Shown here piece by piece: positions 31,474-39,240 of a DNA stretch of 43,110 bases. The stretch is from CAVRJC01 sp964505725 (lineage in GTDB: Bacteria; Actinomycetota; Acidimicrobiia; IMCC26256; DASPTH01): assembly GCA_964505725.1 (NCBI GenBank), contig CAZDJK010000057.1, forward strand, positions 1 through 43,110, read 5' to 3'. Each line of letters opens with the position of its first letter. The stretch's first letter is position 1. The notes beneath the pieces were generated by a model that saw nothing but the letters and a program-made list of their open reading frames with translations, ran no database searches and was not told the origin of the DNA. A program made the translations under genes and the position numbers.

Positions 31474-31525
31474 CCCGACCTCCACTTCGTTTGCCCTGCC
31501 CGGCCGCTCCGCCGCGTCGGGGTGG

Positions 31526-32365
31526 TCAGGCAGGTCGGTAGATCGCGATTGCGGTCGCGACCACTCGGTCGTGGTTCCCCTCGTCGTGCAGCGTCAGTTG
31601 CAACGGCAGCCGCGCCGCGTTGTCGGTCATCACCTCACCGACGGCGCGGAACGGCCCGACCGTGCCGGGGCGCACCATCATGATCGTCCAGCTCTCGACT
31701 TGCAACGCGTCGGTGCCGGCGTGATCCGCGGCGCAATCCATCGCGCAACGTTCGAGCACGATGTTGATCGGGCCGAGGTGCAGGGCCGCGTGCGGCGCCG
31801 AGAATTCCGCGCGGAGCGGAGGGAGCCGCCAGAGCCCGTCGGCGCTCAGCGTGGCACCGAAGACCTCGTGCAGCGGTGGCAGCGATGGCGAGTCCTCCAC
31901 CGGCACCGGCGGATTGTCGACCTTCTCGTAGCCCTCCGGGACGTCCCCCAGGCTCACGCCGGTACCGGTGGACACCGCGATCAGGCGGTCGGGGCGGTCT
32001 GCGTCCGCGATGCGCGACCGGCTGAACCCCATCCTGCGGCCGAGATGGATCACATCGCGTGAGACGACGAGCTGGTGCACGTCGCGTGCCGGGTCGAGGA
32101 TCTCGTACGACATCACGACCGGCGCGGGGACGCAGAGGTCGTCGTTCCAGTACGGCTCGGGCGAGGCGATGCACAGCGGCGCCGCCATGATCCCTCCGGT
32201 GCTGTTGCGCATGTCGTGGCGCACCGGCATCGTCTCCTGCTCGACGCCCACATCGAGCTCCGGCGAGAGCTTGCCCAGATAGCGGTAGGTCAGCAGCGTC
32301 GTCCACGCGGTCTCGAACTGCGCCCAGTGATCCTCGGGCGGGACGTTCCGGATGTCCTGGACCAT
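31526..32365 (-). CDS. Double-hotdog thioesterase-like protein
   Basis: A 279-residue protein that appears to hold two hotdog folds. The first (about 45-145) has VRHDMRNSTGGIMAAPLCI and DVIHLGRRMGFSRSRIADAD, the helix and strand pattern of PaaI/acyl-CoA thioesterases. The second (about 170-279) has PHAALHLGPINIVLERCAMDCAADH and ESWTIMMVRPGTVGPFRAVGEV. Likely an acyl-CoA thioesterase or acyl-CoA binding/dehydratase protein; catalytic residues are not certain. GGGAGG lies 4 nt before the ATG. It follows an amidohydrolase by 42 nt on minus, so a CoA-ester intermediate of the same pathway is possible. Confidence 0.7.
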   Translation of the reverse strand: MVQDIRNVPPEDHWAQFETAWTTLLTYRYLGKLSPELDVGVEQETMPVRHDMRNSTGGIMAAPLCIASPEPYWNDDLCVPAPVVMSYEILDPARDVHQLVVSRDVIHLGRRMGFSRSRIADADRPDRLIAVSTGTGVSLGDVPEGYEKVDNPPVPVEDSPSLPPLHEVFGATLSADGLWRLPPLRAEFSAPHAALHLGPINIVLERCAMDCAADHAGTDALQVESWTIMMVRPGTVGPFRAVGEVMTDNAARLPLQLTLHDEGNHDRVVATAIAIYRPA

Positions 32366-32407
32366 GTCACCCTCCCCGGGGTCGCCGACCGGACGCTACG
32401 CCCTGAG

Positions 32408-33646
32408 TCAGGCGGGGGTCGGCGCCTCGATTCGCATGAGGCGCCGCAGCGTGCCGCCCATGATGAGCTCCCGGTCCTCGAGGGCGAGCGGCTCCACGAC
32501 CTCGGAATAGGCGAGCGGGTCGGACATGCCCTCAGGATGCGGGAAGTCGGATCCGAACATGAGGTGGTCGGCGTGCAGGCCGAGCTCGAGGAGTCCCTTC
32601 GGGTCCGGCTCGTGGAACGCGTGGACGTAGATCGACCGGGTGAACGTGGCGAGCGGGTCCTCGTCGAAGATGACCGGGCTGGACTCGTATGCGCGCTGCA
32701 ACTTCTGCACGAACGGGCGGATCCACGTGCTCGCGAACTCGACGGGCAGGAACTTGAGCTCCGGGAACCGTGTCGCGAGACCGTGACCGATGATCGAGGC
32801 CATCGAGTCGATGAGCGCGTCCTTCTCCGACATCAGAGCGATGAAGGCCGGACTGCCGATGCTGCCGAAACTCGCCTCGCGCTGCACGCCTTCCCACTCG
32901 TTGATGTACTTCGTGTATCCGGGGTCGCCGGCGTGCATGCCCACCAGCAACCCGAGCTCCCGGACCCGCTCCCAGAACGGATCGAACTCGGGCAGCGCGA
33001 AGGAGCGCAGACCCTTCCAGGTGGGAACGGGGGCAACGCGGAGCAGGAAGATGCGTGCCCCCCGCTCGGAGACGAACTCGAGCTCCGCCAACGCGGCGTC
33101 GAGGTTGGCGAGCGAGATGATCGGCGTCGGGAAGATGGCATCCGCGTAGTTGAACGACCAGTGCTCGTGCATCCACTCGTTGAGCGCGTGGACGGCCACG
33201 CACACTGCGTCGGGGTCGTCGGCGAGCCGCTCCTCGAGCGCGCTGGCGAGCGTGGGCCAGAGCAGGGTGCGGTCGATGCCCATGTCCTGCATGAGCTCGA
33301 GTCGGGGGTCGGGATCGAAGAATGCGTCGAGGCTGGGCATCGCGCGCACCCGCTGGCCACGGGGGATACCGATGTTCCCGTCGCCGCCCTTCGTCACGTC
33401 GAGGCCGTAGACCCCGGGTACGGCGACGCGCGCAAAGGTGGGATTCGGGATGTAGTTCGTGATGCGATCGCGGATCGCAAGCTTGGTGCGGCCGTCGATG
33501 TCGACGTATTTGATGAGGCCCTCGTACTCGCGAGGGAGGAACTTCGTGAGCGCGTCGCGGCTCTCGTACATGTGGTTGTCGGCGTCGAAGACGTCGTAGG
33601 GCAGCTTGCGGTCGCGCACGTAGATCAGGTCGCCGTCGTTGCTCAT
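32408..33646 (-). CDS. Amidohydrolase-2 family protein
   Basis: A 412-residue amidohydrolase-2 protein, the sixth in the window. It has YDVFDADNHMYE (D23, H25, E28), GLLVGMHAGDPG, FPELKFLPVEFASTWI and FGSDFPHPEGMSDP (D367). The N-terminal part (RDRKLPYDVFDADNHMYESRD and RVAVPGVYG) is typical of the group often found beside steroid and aromatic-acid degradation genes in actinobacteria. GAGGGTG precedes the ATG. It leads a minus-strand run with the double-hotdog and SnoaL-like genes. The reaction is not known; decarboxylation or hydrolysis are the main options. Confidence 0.88.
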   Translation of the reverse strand: MSNDGDLIYVRDRKLPYDVFDADNHMYESRDALTKFLPREYEGLIKYVDIDGRTKLAIRDRITNYIPNPTFARVAVPGVYGLDVTKGGDGNIGIPRGQRVRAMPSLDAFFDPDPRLELMQDMGIDRTLLWPTLASALEERLADDPDAVCVAVHALNEWMHEHWSFNYADAIFPTPIISLANLDAALAELEFVSERGARIFLLRVAPVPTWKGLRSFALPEFDPFWERVRELGLLVGMHAGDPGYTKYINEWEGVQREASFGSIGSPAFIALMSEKDALIDSMASIIGHGLATRFPELKFLPVEFASTWIRPFVQKLQRAYESSPVIFDEDPLATFTRSIYVHAFHEPDPKGLLELGLHADHLMFGSDFPHPEGMSDPLAYSEVVEPLALEDRELIMGGTLRRLMRIEAPTPA

Positions 33647-33698
33647 GTCGTCACCCTCTGCGCTTGTCGCTGAACGGTCTTTCGAACGACCCTATCCG

Positions 33699-34343
33699 CT
33701 ATCCGTTCGGCACGTCCGGGCGATGGCCCGGTGCCGGATCGGGTGCATCGGGTGCTCGCCACGCCGGCCGCACACCCCAGTGGTCCGCGAAGGCCACGTC
33801 GTGGCCGGGTTGGCGCGGCGCGACACCCCAGCGCCCCTTCGGGTACCCGAGTGGCACCGTGCCGTACAGGCGCACGCCGGCGTCGGCGGGCACACCGAGG
33901 ATCGCGTTCACCTCGGGTTCGGCGCGCGTGAGGAGGGTGGTGAACACCGACCCCACGCCTTCCGCGCGGGCGGCGAGGCACATGCTCCAGAGCGCGGGTA
34001 CCACCGTCGTCATGCCGATGCCGTCCGGGCCGTAGCCGAACACCGCGACCGGGAGGTCGGCGAAGTGGTCGTGGAGGTACTGCGACGACGCCGCCTGCAC
34101 CGCGCTGTCATAGAGGTTCGGTACCGCCTGCAACAGCGCGTCGCGGCTCTGCTGCCAGATCGCCGCCAGCGCTCCCATCACCTCTCGATCGGTGACCACC
34201 ACGAAACGCCACGATTGCACCCCACCGGGCGAGGGAGCACGAACACCGGCGTCGACGATGCGAGCGATGACTTCGTCGGGGATCGGGTCCGACTCCAGTC
34301 GGCGCATGGCGCGCGTCGTGTAGAGAACCTCTCGGGCGTCCAT
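33699..34343 (-). CDS. Nitroreductase-family flavoprotein
   Basis: A 214-residue FMN-dependent nitroreductase-fold protein: TTRAMRRLESDPIPDEVIARIVDAG (FMN-phosphate-binding arginines), then RAPSPGGVQSWRFVVVTD, ALWSMCLAARAEGVGSVFTTLL, and GYPKGRW near the end. Such enzymes reduce nitro, quinone or enone groups with NAD(P)H as dimers. The C-terminal 25 residues, Pro/Asp rich, look unstructured. There is no Shine-Dalgarno; TAGGCT lies 6 nt before the ATG. It sits between a peroxiredoxin and an amidohydrolase on the same strand, but gaps of 52-64 nt and its own -10 box suggest independent expression. Confidence 0.88.
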   Translation of the reverse strand: MDAREVLYTTRAMRRLESDPIPDEVIARIVDAGVRAPSPGGVQSWRFVVVTDREVMGALAAIWQQSRDALLQAVPNLYDSAVQAASSQYLHDHFADLPVAVFGYGPDGIGMTTVVPALWSMCLAARAEGVGSVFTTLLTRAEPEVNAILGVPADAGVRLYGTVPLGYPKGRWGVAPRQPGHDVAFADHWGVRPAWRAPDAPDPAPGHRPDVPNG

Positions 34344-34349
34344 CGGCTC

Positions 34350-34355
34350 AGCCTA
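34350..34355 (-). promoter_or_regulatory. Putative -10 box, leaderless nitroreductase gene
   Basis: Minus strand TAGGCT (34355-34350) lies 6 nt before the ATG at 34343, with no Shine-Dalgarno. Confidence 0.35.
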
Positions 34356-34407
34356 CGGCCGGACTTCCGGCGGCGAGTCGTGCGTCTGCGTTCTGCGTCG
34401 GTCGCCG

Positions 34408-35001
34408 CTACGACGCCCCGATGGACTGCCCCATCCGCCGGTCCCATCCGTGGAACAGCGAGTAGTTCCCGGCATCCCATTCCTCGCGGAGCCCCGGCTT
34501 GCTCAGATCCCAGTCGGGCCGGATCTCGCTCGTCGCCGCGCGCAGGTCCTGCCAGAGCTCGTAGACAGACGGGCGACCCCAGAACCAGTAGCCGTTGTAG
34601 ACGCGGTGGATGACCAGTCCCGGTTTCAGCACGAGCGTGTACGGGATCATCGGGTCGTGGTCGGGGTCGGTGTACTCTTGGATGTCGAGATCCTTCTGGA
34701 CGATCCGTTCGGGGTCGGAGAGGAACGGCCAGTGGGCGCCGACCGACGCCCGGAACTCCTGCAGCTCGTGGTGCTCGTCGGTCGCGATCGTGGCGATCTT
34801 GGTGTAGGCCACCCCGATCTTGGGCTGGAACGCGGCCAATTCGAGGTGCTGCTGGTGCTCCTTCGGGCAGTAGTGGCCGCGTGCGAGCGTGAGGATCATG
34901 GGATCGGGGCCCTGTATCTCGCTCAGCGTGCGAACGGTGTTCGTGTGGTCGGGCAGCGCGTAGTCGGGGAAGACGCCGCCGGGGACGATGTCGGAACGCA
35001 T
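34408..35001 (-). CDS. Peroxiredoxin-like (AhpC/TSA) protein
   Basis: A 197-residue thioredoxin-fold protein of the redoxin/AhpC-TSA group: GVFPDYALPDHTN at the start, then MILTLARGHYCPKEHQQHLELAAF with a single Cys (C45) at the peroxidatic position, IATIATDEHHELQEFRASVGAHWPFLSDPERI and YTLVLKPGLVIHRVYNGYWFWGRPS. The usual PxxxTxxC is replaced by ARGHYC, and no second Cys is present, so it would be a 1-Cys type if active. It lies 4 nt after the GH15 gene on minus and is probably in the same transcript, which begins with a half-length universal stress protein. A stress-linked role fits. Confidence 0.82.
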   Translation of the reverse strand: MRSDIVPGGVFPDYALPDHTNTVRTLSEIQGPDPMILTLARGHYCPKEHQQHLELAAFQPKIGVAYTKIATIATDEHHELQEFRASVGAHWPFLSDPERIVQKDLDIQEYTDPDHDPMIPYTLVLKPGLVIHRVYNGYWFWGRPSVYELWQDLRAATSEIRPDWDLSKPGLREEWDAGNYSLFHGWDRRMGQSIGAS

Positions 35002-35005
35002 CGGT

Positions 35006-36892
35006 CTACCGCCTCTCGGGTGTGGATCGGGGAGTCTGATCCGCGCGCTCGTGGGGGTTCGACGCGCGGGAGGTCGTCGGCCGTTCGGCCTCGGTGATCG
35101 CCCAGGCCGCGTTCACCAGCCCGATGTGGCTGAACGCTTGGGGAAAGTTGCCGAGGAGCTCTCCGGTGCGCGCGTCGACCTCCTCGGACAAGAGGCCCAC
35201 ATCGTTCGCGTACGCGGCGGCGCTCTCGAACGTTGCCCGGGCGCGCTCGAGCTCGCCGGCGAGCGCCTGCGCCTGGGCGAGCAGGAACGTGCACAACAGG
35301 AACGTCCCTTCCTCGCCCTCGAGGCCGTCCTCGCCGCGGTACCGGTAGATCAACCCGTGCTCGTCGCTGAGGCCGCTTGCAGTGGCGTCGATCGTCGCGC
35401 GCATCCGCGGGTGCGTCGCCGGGATGAAGCCCACGATGGGCATCATCAGATTGGAGGCGTCGAGCTCGGCGCTGCCGAACGACCCGGTGAACGCGCCGAC
35501 TTCGTCGTTCCAGCCCTGGGTCATGATCGCGTCGGCGATCTCGTCGCGGGTCGCCTTCCATCGCTCGACGCGGTCGACGGCCTGCAATCGGTCGGCCAGC
35601 GCGATGGCCCGGTCGAGCGCGACCCAGCACATCAATTTCGAGTAGACGAAGTGGCGGGGTTCCCCGCGGGTCTCCCAGATGCCGCGATCGGGTTCCTGCC
35701 AGCGCGCGGCAGCGGTGTCGGCCAGGCGGGCGAGGAACTCGCGGGTCATGGGCCCGAGGCGGTCGATCTGTTCGGGGAGCCGGTACGCGGCGTCGAGCAG
35801 CTCCCCGTACACATCGAGCTGACGTTGGTCCCACGCACCGTTGCCGACCCGCACCGGCGCGCTGCCCCGCCACCCCGCCAGGTGGTCCAGGACGTGCTCG
35901 GTGAGATCCGTCTCGCCGCCGATGCCGAACATGATCTGCAGCTCGGAGCTCCGGCTCATCTGCGATCCGGCGGCGCGTTCGATGTACTCGAAGAACCGGT
36001 TGGCCTCGTGGGGACACGCGGCGACCCACAGAGCCTGGAGCGTGAACGACGCGTCACGCACCCACGAGTAGCGGTAGTCCCAGTTGCGCGAGCCGCCCGG
36101 CACCTCGGGAAGCGACGTGGTGGGCGCGGCGACCATGGCTCCGGTCGGGTAGTACGTCAGTCCGTAGAGCACCCGACCGCTGAGGTGCACGAGGTCGGCC
36201 CACGGTCCGTCGTAGTTCTGGTGCAGTTTCGACCAGGTGCGCCACGCTTCGGTCGTGTCGTCGAGTCGGTCGCGTACCTCCGCCTCGGTCCAGACCCGGG
36301 GCGGCGCCTCCGCAGGATCTGCGTACTGCAACGCGAACGAGGCCGACTCGCCCGGTCGCAAGGTGAGCTGCGCCGAGGCGGTGCCGGCGTCGGTGCTGAG
36401 CGGCACCGTCGACCAGAGTGCCGAGGCGTGGTCCCCGGCGTGGGCGGTGACGCCCCCGGCGAACGGCTCGAGCGTCGGTGCGACGACCGCGTACCCCGGT
36501 CTCGGAGCGTGCTCGAGCACCAGCTCGACCGCGCCCTCGATGCCGGCCACGTGACGCAGAACGGCCCCCACGGCAGCGGCGCCGAGCTGGTGGCCCCGTT
36601 CGTTGCGTCCGACGGCGAGCGCGTCCGTGAGCACGGCGGTGCCGCTCGCGGTCGTGAACGTGGTCTCGAGCACCATCGAGCCGTCGAGGTACCGCCGGGT
36701 CGAGTCGAACGGGGTTCCGTCCGCGGGACGGATCGACCAGTGGCCGGCGGCCTCGTCGAGGATGCGGCCGAAGACCGACGGCGAGTCGAAGCGGGGGAGG
36801 CACAACCAGTCGATCGAGCCGTCGCGGCTCACGAGCGCGCTGGACCGGCAGTCCGACAGCATCGCGTAATCGGCGATCGGCAGCTGGCTCAC
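35006..36892 (-). CDS. GH15-family glucoamylase/trehalase
   Basis: A 628-residue glycoside hydrolase 15 protein of the bacterial trehalase/glucoamylase type. It begins with the N-terminal beta-sandwich (PIADYAMLSDCRSSALVSRDGSIDWLCLPRFDSPS). The (alpha/alpha)6 barrel then carries GSRNWDYRYSWVRDASF (267-283), a likely acid E364 in QLDVYGE, and LLSEEVDARTGELLGNFPQAFSHIGL for the base side. Mycobacterial relatives hydrolyse trehalose; alpha-glucoside hydrolysis is the other option. The GTG start at 36892 overlaps the upstream stop (GTGA). The C-terminal 30 residues after AWAITEAE are a charged tail. Cytoplasmic. It has nothing to do with the catabolic island; likely a storage- or stress-sugar role. 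Confidence 0.92.
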   Translation of the reverse strand: MSQLPIADYAMLSDCRSSALVSRDGSIDWLCLPRFDSPSVFGRILDEAAGHWSIRPADGTPFDSTRRYLDGSMVLETTFTTASGTAVLTDALAVGRNERGHQLGAAAVGAVLRHVAGIEGAVELVLEHAPRPGYAVVAPTLEPFAGGVTAHAGDHASALWSTVPLSTDAGTASAQLTLRPGESASFALQYADPAEAPPRVWTEAEVRDRLDDTTEAWRTWSKLHQNYDGPWADLVHLSGRVLYGLTYYPTGAMVAAPTTSLPEVPGGSRNWDYRYSWVRDASFTLQALWVAACPHEANRFFEYIERAAGSQMSRSSELQIMFGIGGETDLTEHVLDHLAGWRGSAPVRVGNGAWDQRQLDVYGELLDAAYRLPEQIDRLGPMTREFLARLADTAAARWQEPDRGIWETRGEPRHFVYSKLMCWVALDRAIALADRLQAVDRVERWKATRDEIADAIMTQGWNDEVGAFTGSFGSAELDASNLMMPIVGFIPATHPRMRATIDATASGLSDEHGLIYRYRGEDGLEGEEGTFLLCTFLLAQAQALAGELERARATFESAAAYANDVGLLSEEVDARTGELLGNFPQAFSHIGLVNAAWAITEAERPTTSRASNPHERADQTPRSTPERR

Positions 36893-37116
36893 GCCGTCGC
36901 CTGCACCGCGTCAGCTCCCGCCGGAGCCTCCGGTGCCACTGCGCACCGGACGACGATCACCGGTTGCTTCGCCGCGTGCAGGACGCCCAGCGCGACGCAC
37001 CCCAGGAGCGCGCTGGCAACGGGCCCGTGCCCGCGCGAGCCGATCACGATCAGGTCGACCGCGTTCGACTCGGCGTGGGCAACGATCTCGTCGGCGGTCG
37101 CACCGCTGTCGCTCAT
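36889..37116 (-). CDS. N-terminally truncated universal stress protein (half domain)
   Basis: A 75-residue protein matching only the second half of a UspA domain: DLIVIGSRGHGPVASALLGCVALGVLHAAKQPVIVVR carries the G-2x-G-9x-G nucleotide-binding motif and the last beta strand. The first half of the usual 140-150-residue domain is missing, and the upstream 90 nt hold no such sequence in any frame. The ATG at 37116 has GGAGG 5 nt upstream and the stop overlaps the GH15 start (GTGA), so it is still translated and coupled. It may dimerise with a full-length partner or be a decaying gene kept for coupling. Confidence 0.78.
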   Translation of the reverse strand: MSDSGATADEIVAHAESNAVDLIVIGSRGHGPVASALLGCVALGVLHAAKQPVIVVRCAVAPEAPAGADAVQATA

Positions 37117-37206
37117 GCTCACCTCCGTTGCACGATGGCCCGATCTTCGCGCCCCCAGGTCGTTCGTCGCACCTGCCGGCCCCCGGCGCAGGTGTGATCG
37201 GTCGCG

Positions 37207-37212
37207 TACGCT
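37207..37212 (+). promoter_or_regulatory. Putative -10 box, leaderless VOC gene
   Basis: TACGCT lies 8 nt before the ATG at 37221; no Shine-Dalgarno is visible. The region 37117-37206 separates it from the divergent half-USP gene. Confidence 0.35.
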
Positions 37213-37220
37213 TGCTCGAC

Positions 37221-37634
37221 ATGGTCGCGTTCCCCGCGCCGACGCACGGGATCGTGCTCGCCCACTTCATCGTGTCGGCCGACGTCGAACGCTCGCGTCG
37301 CTTCTACACCGAAGTGCTCGGCGGTCAGACGGTACGCGCGGGCCAGCCCACCTATGTCGCGTTGTCGAACAGCTGGATCATCATCAACGTCGGTGGCGGG
37401 CCGACCGACGACAAACCGACCGTCACCCTGGAGACGCCCCCGGACCCGGATCGGACAAGCAGCTTCCTCAACATCCGGGTCGCCGACATCCACGCGGTGT
37501 ACGCCGAGTGGAGCGCGCGCGGCGCGCAGTTCCTCACGCCCCCGAAGGAGCATGCCACCGAGATCCGCTGTTACCTGCGCGATCCGGACGGCCACCTCAT
37601 CGAGGTGGGCCAGACCACCAGACTCCCGGCCTGA
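37221..37634 (+). CDS. VOC-family protein
   Basis: A 137-residue single-module VOC protein: IVLAHFIVSADVERSRRFYTEVLGGQTVRAG with H in the first strand, then TYVALSNSWIIINVGGGPTDD, FLNIRVADIHAVYAEWSARGAQFLTPPKEH and CYLRDPDGHLIEVGQTT, whose Glu is the usual last metal ligand. Likely a metal-dependent glyoxalase-like or dioxygenase-like enzyme or a binding protein. The flavoprotein gene starts 42 nt downstream. The start is chosen at the first ATG after the -10 box; upstream the frame is open only by GC bias. Confidence 0.87.
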   Translation: MVAFPAPTHGIVLAHFIVSADVERSRRFYTEVLGGQTVRAGQPTYVALSNSWIIINVGGGPTDDKPTVTLETPPDPDRTSSFLNIRVADIHAVYAEWSARGAQFLTPPKEHATEIRCYLRDPDGHLIEVGQTTRLPA

Positions 37635-37675
37635 GCGGCGATGTCCCTTCGCGATCACACCAACGGAGGTGGCCC

Positions 37676-39049
37676 ATGACCGGCGTCGACGTGAACCGTG
37701 GCTACGACGTCATCGTCCTCGGCGGTGGCGCGCCGGGAGAGCACTGCGCGGGCGCGCTCGCCGATGGCGGCCTGCGCGTCGCGCTCGTCGAACGGGCGCT
37801 GGTCGGGGGTGAGTGCTCCTACTGGGCGTGCATCCCGTCCAAGTCGCTGTTGCGCCCCGGTGAGGCGGTTCGCGGCGCGCTCGACGCCGCGGCGCGCGCG
37901 GAGGTCGACGTGCCCGCCGCGCTCGCCTGGCGCGACTTCATGGTCTCCGAATACTCCGACGCGGGGCAGGAACGATGGCTCGCGAGCAGGGGCATCGACC
38001 TGATCCGCGGCAGCGGGCGACTCGCGGGGCCGGGCGTCGTGGAAGTCGCGGGCGTCCCCTACACGGCGGGCGACGTCGTGGTGGCGACGGGCTCCGATCC
38101 TGTGGTGCCGCCGATTCCCGGCCTGCGCGAGCTCGAGCGTGTGTGGGGCACGCACGACGCGACCGGCATCAAGGAGATCCCGCGCCGCCTCCTCGTGCTC
38201 GGCGGCGGGTCGGCGGGTGTCGAGCTCGCGCAGGCCGTGCACCGCCTGGGCGCCGAGGTCGCAGTCGTCGAAGCAGCGGAACACCTGCTCCCCCGGGAAC
38301 CCGCACCGCTCGGCGAGGCTCTCGCGACCGCCCTCCAGCGGGACGGCCTCGAGATACGGGTGGGCGCGCGCGCCACCGCGGTGCGACACGACGGCGACGA
38401 GTTCGTGGTCGACATCGACGGGCGACCCGAGCTCCGTGGTGATCGTCTCCTCGTCGCCACCGGTCGTCGCCCGCGCGTCACCGGCATCGGGTTGGAAACC
38501 GTCGGGGCCCGGGCCGACGACCGGGGAATCCCGGTCGACGAGCACCTCCGGGCGGGGGAGCGCCTGTGGGCGATCGGCGATGTCACCGGCATCTGGCCGC
38601 TGACCTACATGGGCGAGTACCAGGGCGAGATCGTCGCCGCGAACATCCTCGGCCAGCCGCGCGCGGCCAACTACGAGGCGGTGCCGCGCGTCGTCTTCAC
38701 CGACCCGCAAGCCGCCGCGGTCGGCGTCGGCGACGCCGAATTCAGCGCCACTACGCCCTTGTCCGAGGTCAGCCGAACCTCGACGTACACGCACGCCTAC
38801 GCCGAGTCGAACGGCTTCCTGACCCTGCTCAGCGACGGCGAACGCCTCACGGGTGCTTACGCGCTCGGTCCCGAGGCGGGCGAGTGGCTCCAGCAGGCCA
38901 CGCTTGCGATCCGCGCGCAGGTCTCACTGGCCGTCCTGCGCGACACCATTCAACCCTTCCCGACCTTCTCCGAGATCTACGCCGGCACGCTGAAGGAGCT
39001 CGATCGCCACATCGCGGCCGCCCGCACACCGCCGCGCTCGCGTCGATGA
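37676..39049 (+). CDS. Pyridine nucleotide-disulfide oxidoreductase (dihydrolipoamide-dehydrogenase-like)
   Basis: A 457-residue FAD/NAD(P)-dependent flavoprotein. The FAD motif is VIVLGGGAPGE, the redox-active Cys pair is C47/C52 in GGECSYWACIPSK, the NAD(P) motif is VLGGGSAGVELA, and the second FAD motif is LWAIGDVTG. The C-terminal interface region reads IQPFPTFSEIY, where true dihydrolipoamide dehydrogenases have HxHPTxSE. The catalytic His is lost, while Glu remains, so the electron acceptor is probably not dihydrolipoamide. GGAGG lies 6 nt before the ATG at 37676. The frame is open for about 900 codons upstream, but this is only antisense of other genes. Downstream is a strong hairpin. 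Confidence 0.9.
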   Translation: MTGVDVNRGYDVIVLGGGAPGEHCAGALADGGLRVALVERALVGGECSYWACIPSKSLLRPGEAVRGALDAAARAEVDVPAALAWRDFMVSEYSDAGQERWLASRGIDLIRGSGRLAGPGVVEVAGVPYTAGDVVVATGSDPVVPPIPGLRELERVWGTHDATGIKEIPRRLLVLGGGSAGVELAQAVHRLGAEVAVVEAAEHLLPREPAPLGEALATALQRDGLEIRVGARATAVRHDGDEFVVDIDGRPELRGDRLLVATGRRPRVTGIGLETVGARADDRGIPVDEHLRAGERLWAIGDVTGIWPLTYMGEYQGEIVAANILGQPRAANYEAVPRVVFTDPQAAAVGVGDAEFSATTPLSEVSRTSTYTHAYAESNGFLTLLSDGERLTGAYALGPEAGEWLQQATLAIRAQVSLAVLRDTIQPFPTFSEIYAGTLKELDRHIAAARTPPRSRR

Positions 39050-39098
39050 CGGCGCCGGGCACGACGTCGCCGGACGGCCCGCGAAGCTCCCTGCCGGA

Positions 39099-39145
39099 TT
39101 CATTGTCGAATGCGCGCTCTCTACGAGCGCGTATCCGACAATGAA
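39099..39145. repeat. Long hairpin / inverted repeat (21-bp arms, 5-nt loop)
   Basis: The left arm 39099-39119 and right arm 39125-39145 pair along all 21 positions with one G-U wobble and one A-C mismatch; the loop is TCTAC. The arms begin TTCATTGTCG and end CGACAATGAA. There is no T-run after it, but it lies 50 nt past the flavoprotein stop, so it may act as a transcription stop or an RNA-stabilising end. It may also be a small mobile palindrome. Confidence 0.7.
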
Positions 39146-39204
39146 CCGCCGGCGCCAGGTGGTTCTCTAGCATCCGCGTCCGCCCGGTTCCGGCGCGTCG
39201 GCCA

Positions 39205-39234
39205 TTCGCCTTCCGAGCGCCGGTTCCGTAACGT
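39205..39234 (+). promoter_or_regulatory. Putative leaderless promoter of the two-module VOC gene
   Basis: TTCGCC (39205-39210), an 18-nt gap and TAACGT (39229-39234), 6 nt before the GTG at 39241. No Shine-Dalgarno. Confidence 0.4.
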
Positions 39235-39240
39235 ACCGGG

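Noticed and set aside
34988..39049. A 1353-codon open frame on plus running across the peroxiredoxin, GH15 and half-USP genes into the flavoprotein
   Set aside because: The first about 900 codons are antisense of good minus-strand genes; only the part from 37676 has domain content and a Shine-Dalgarno. High GC makes such frames common.
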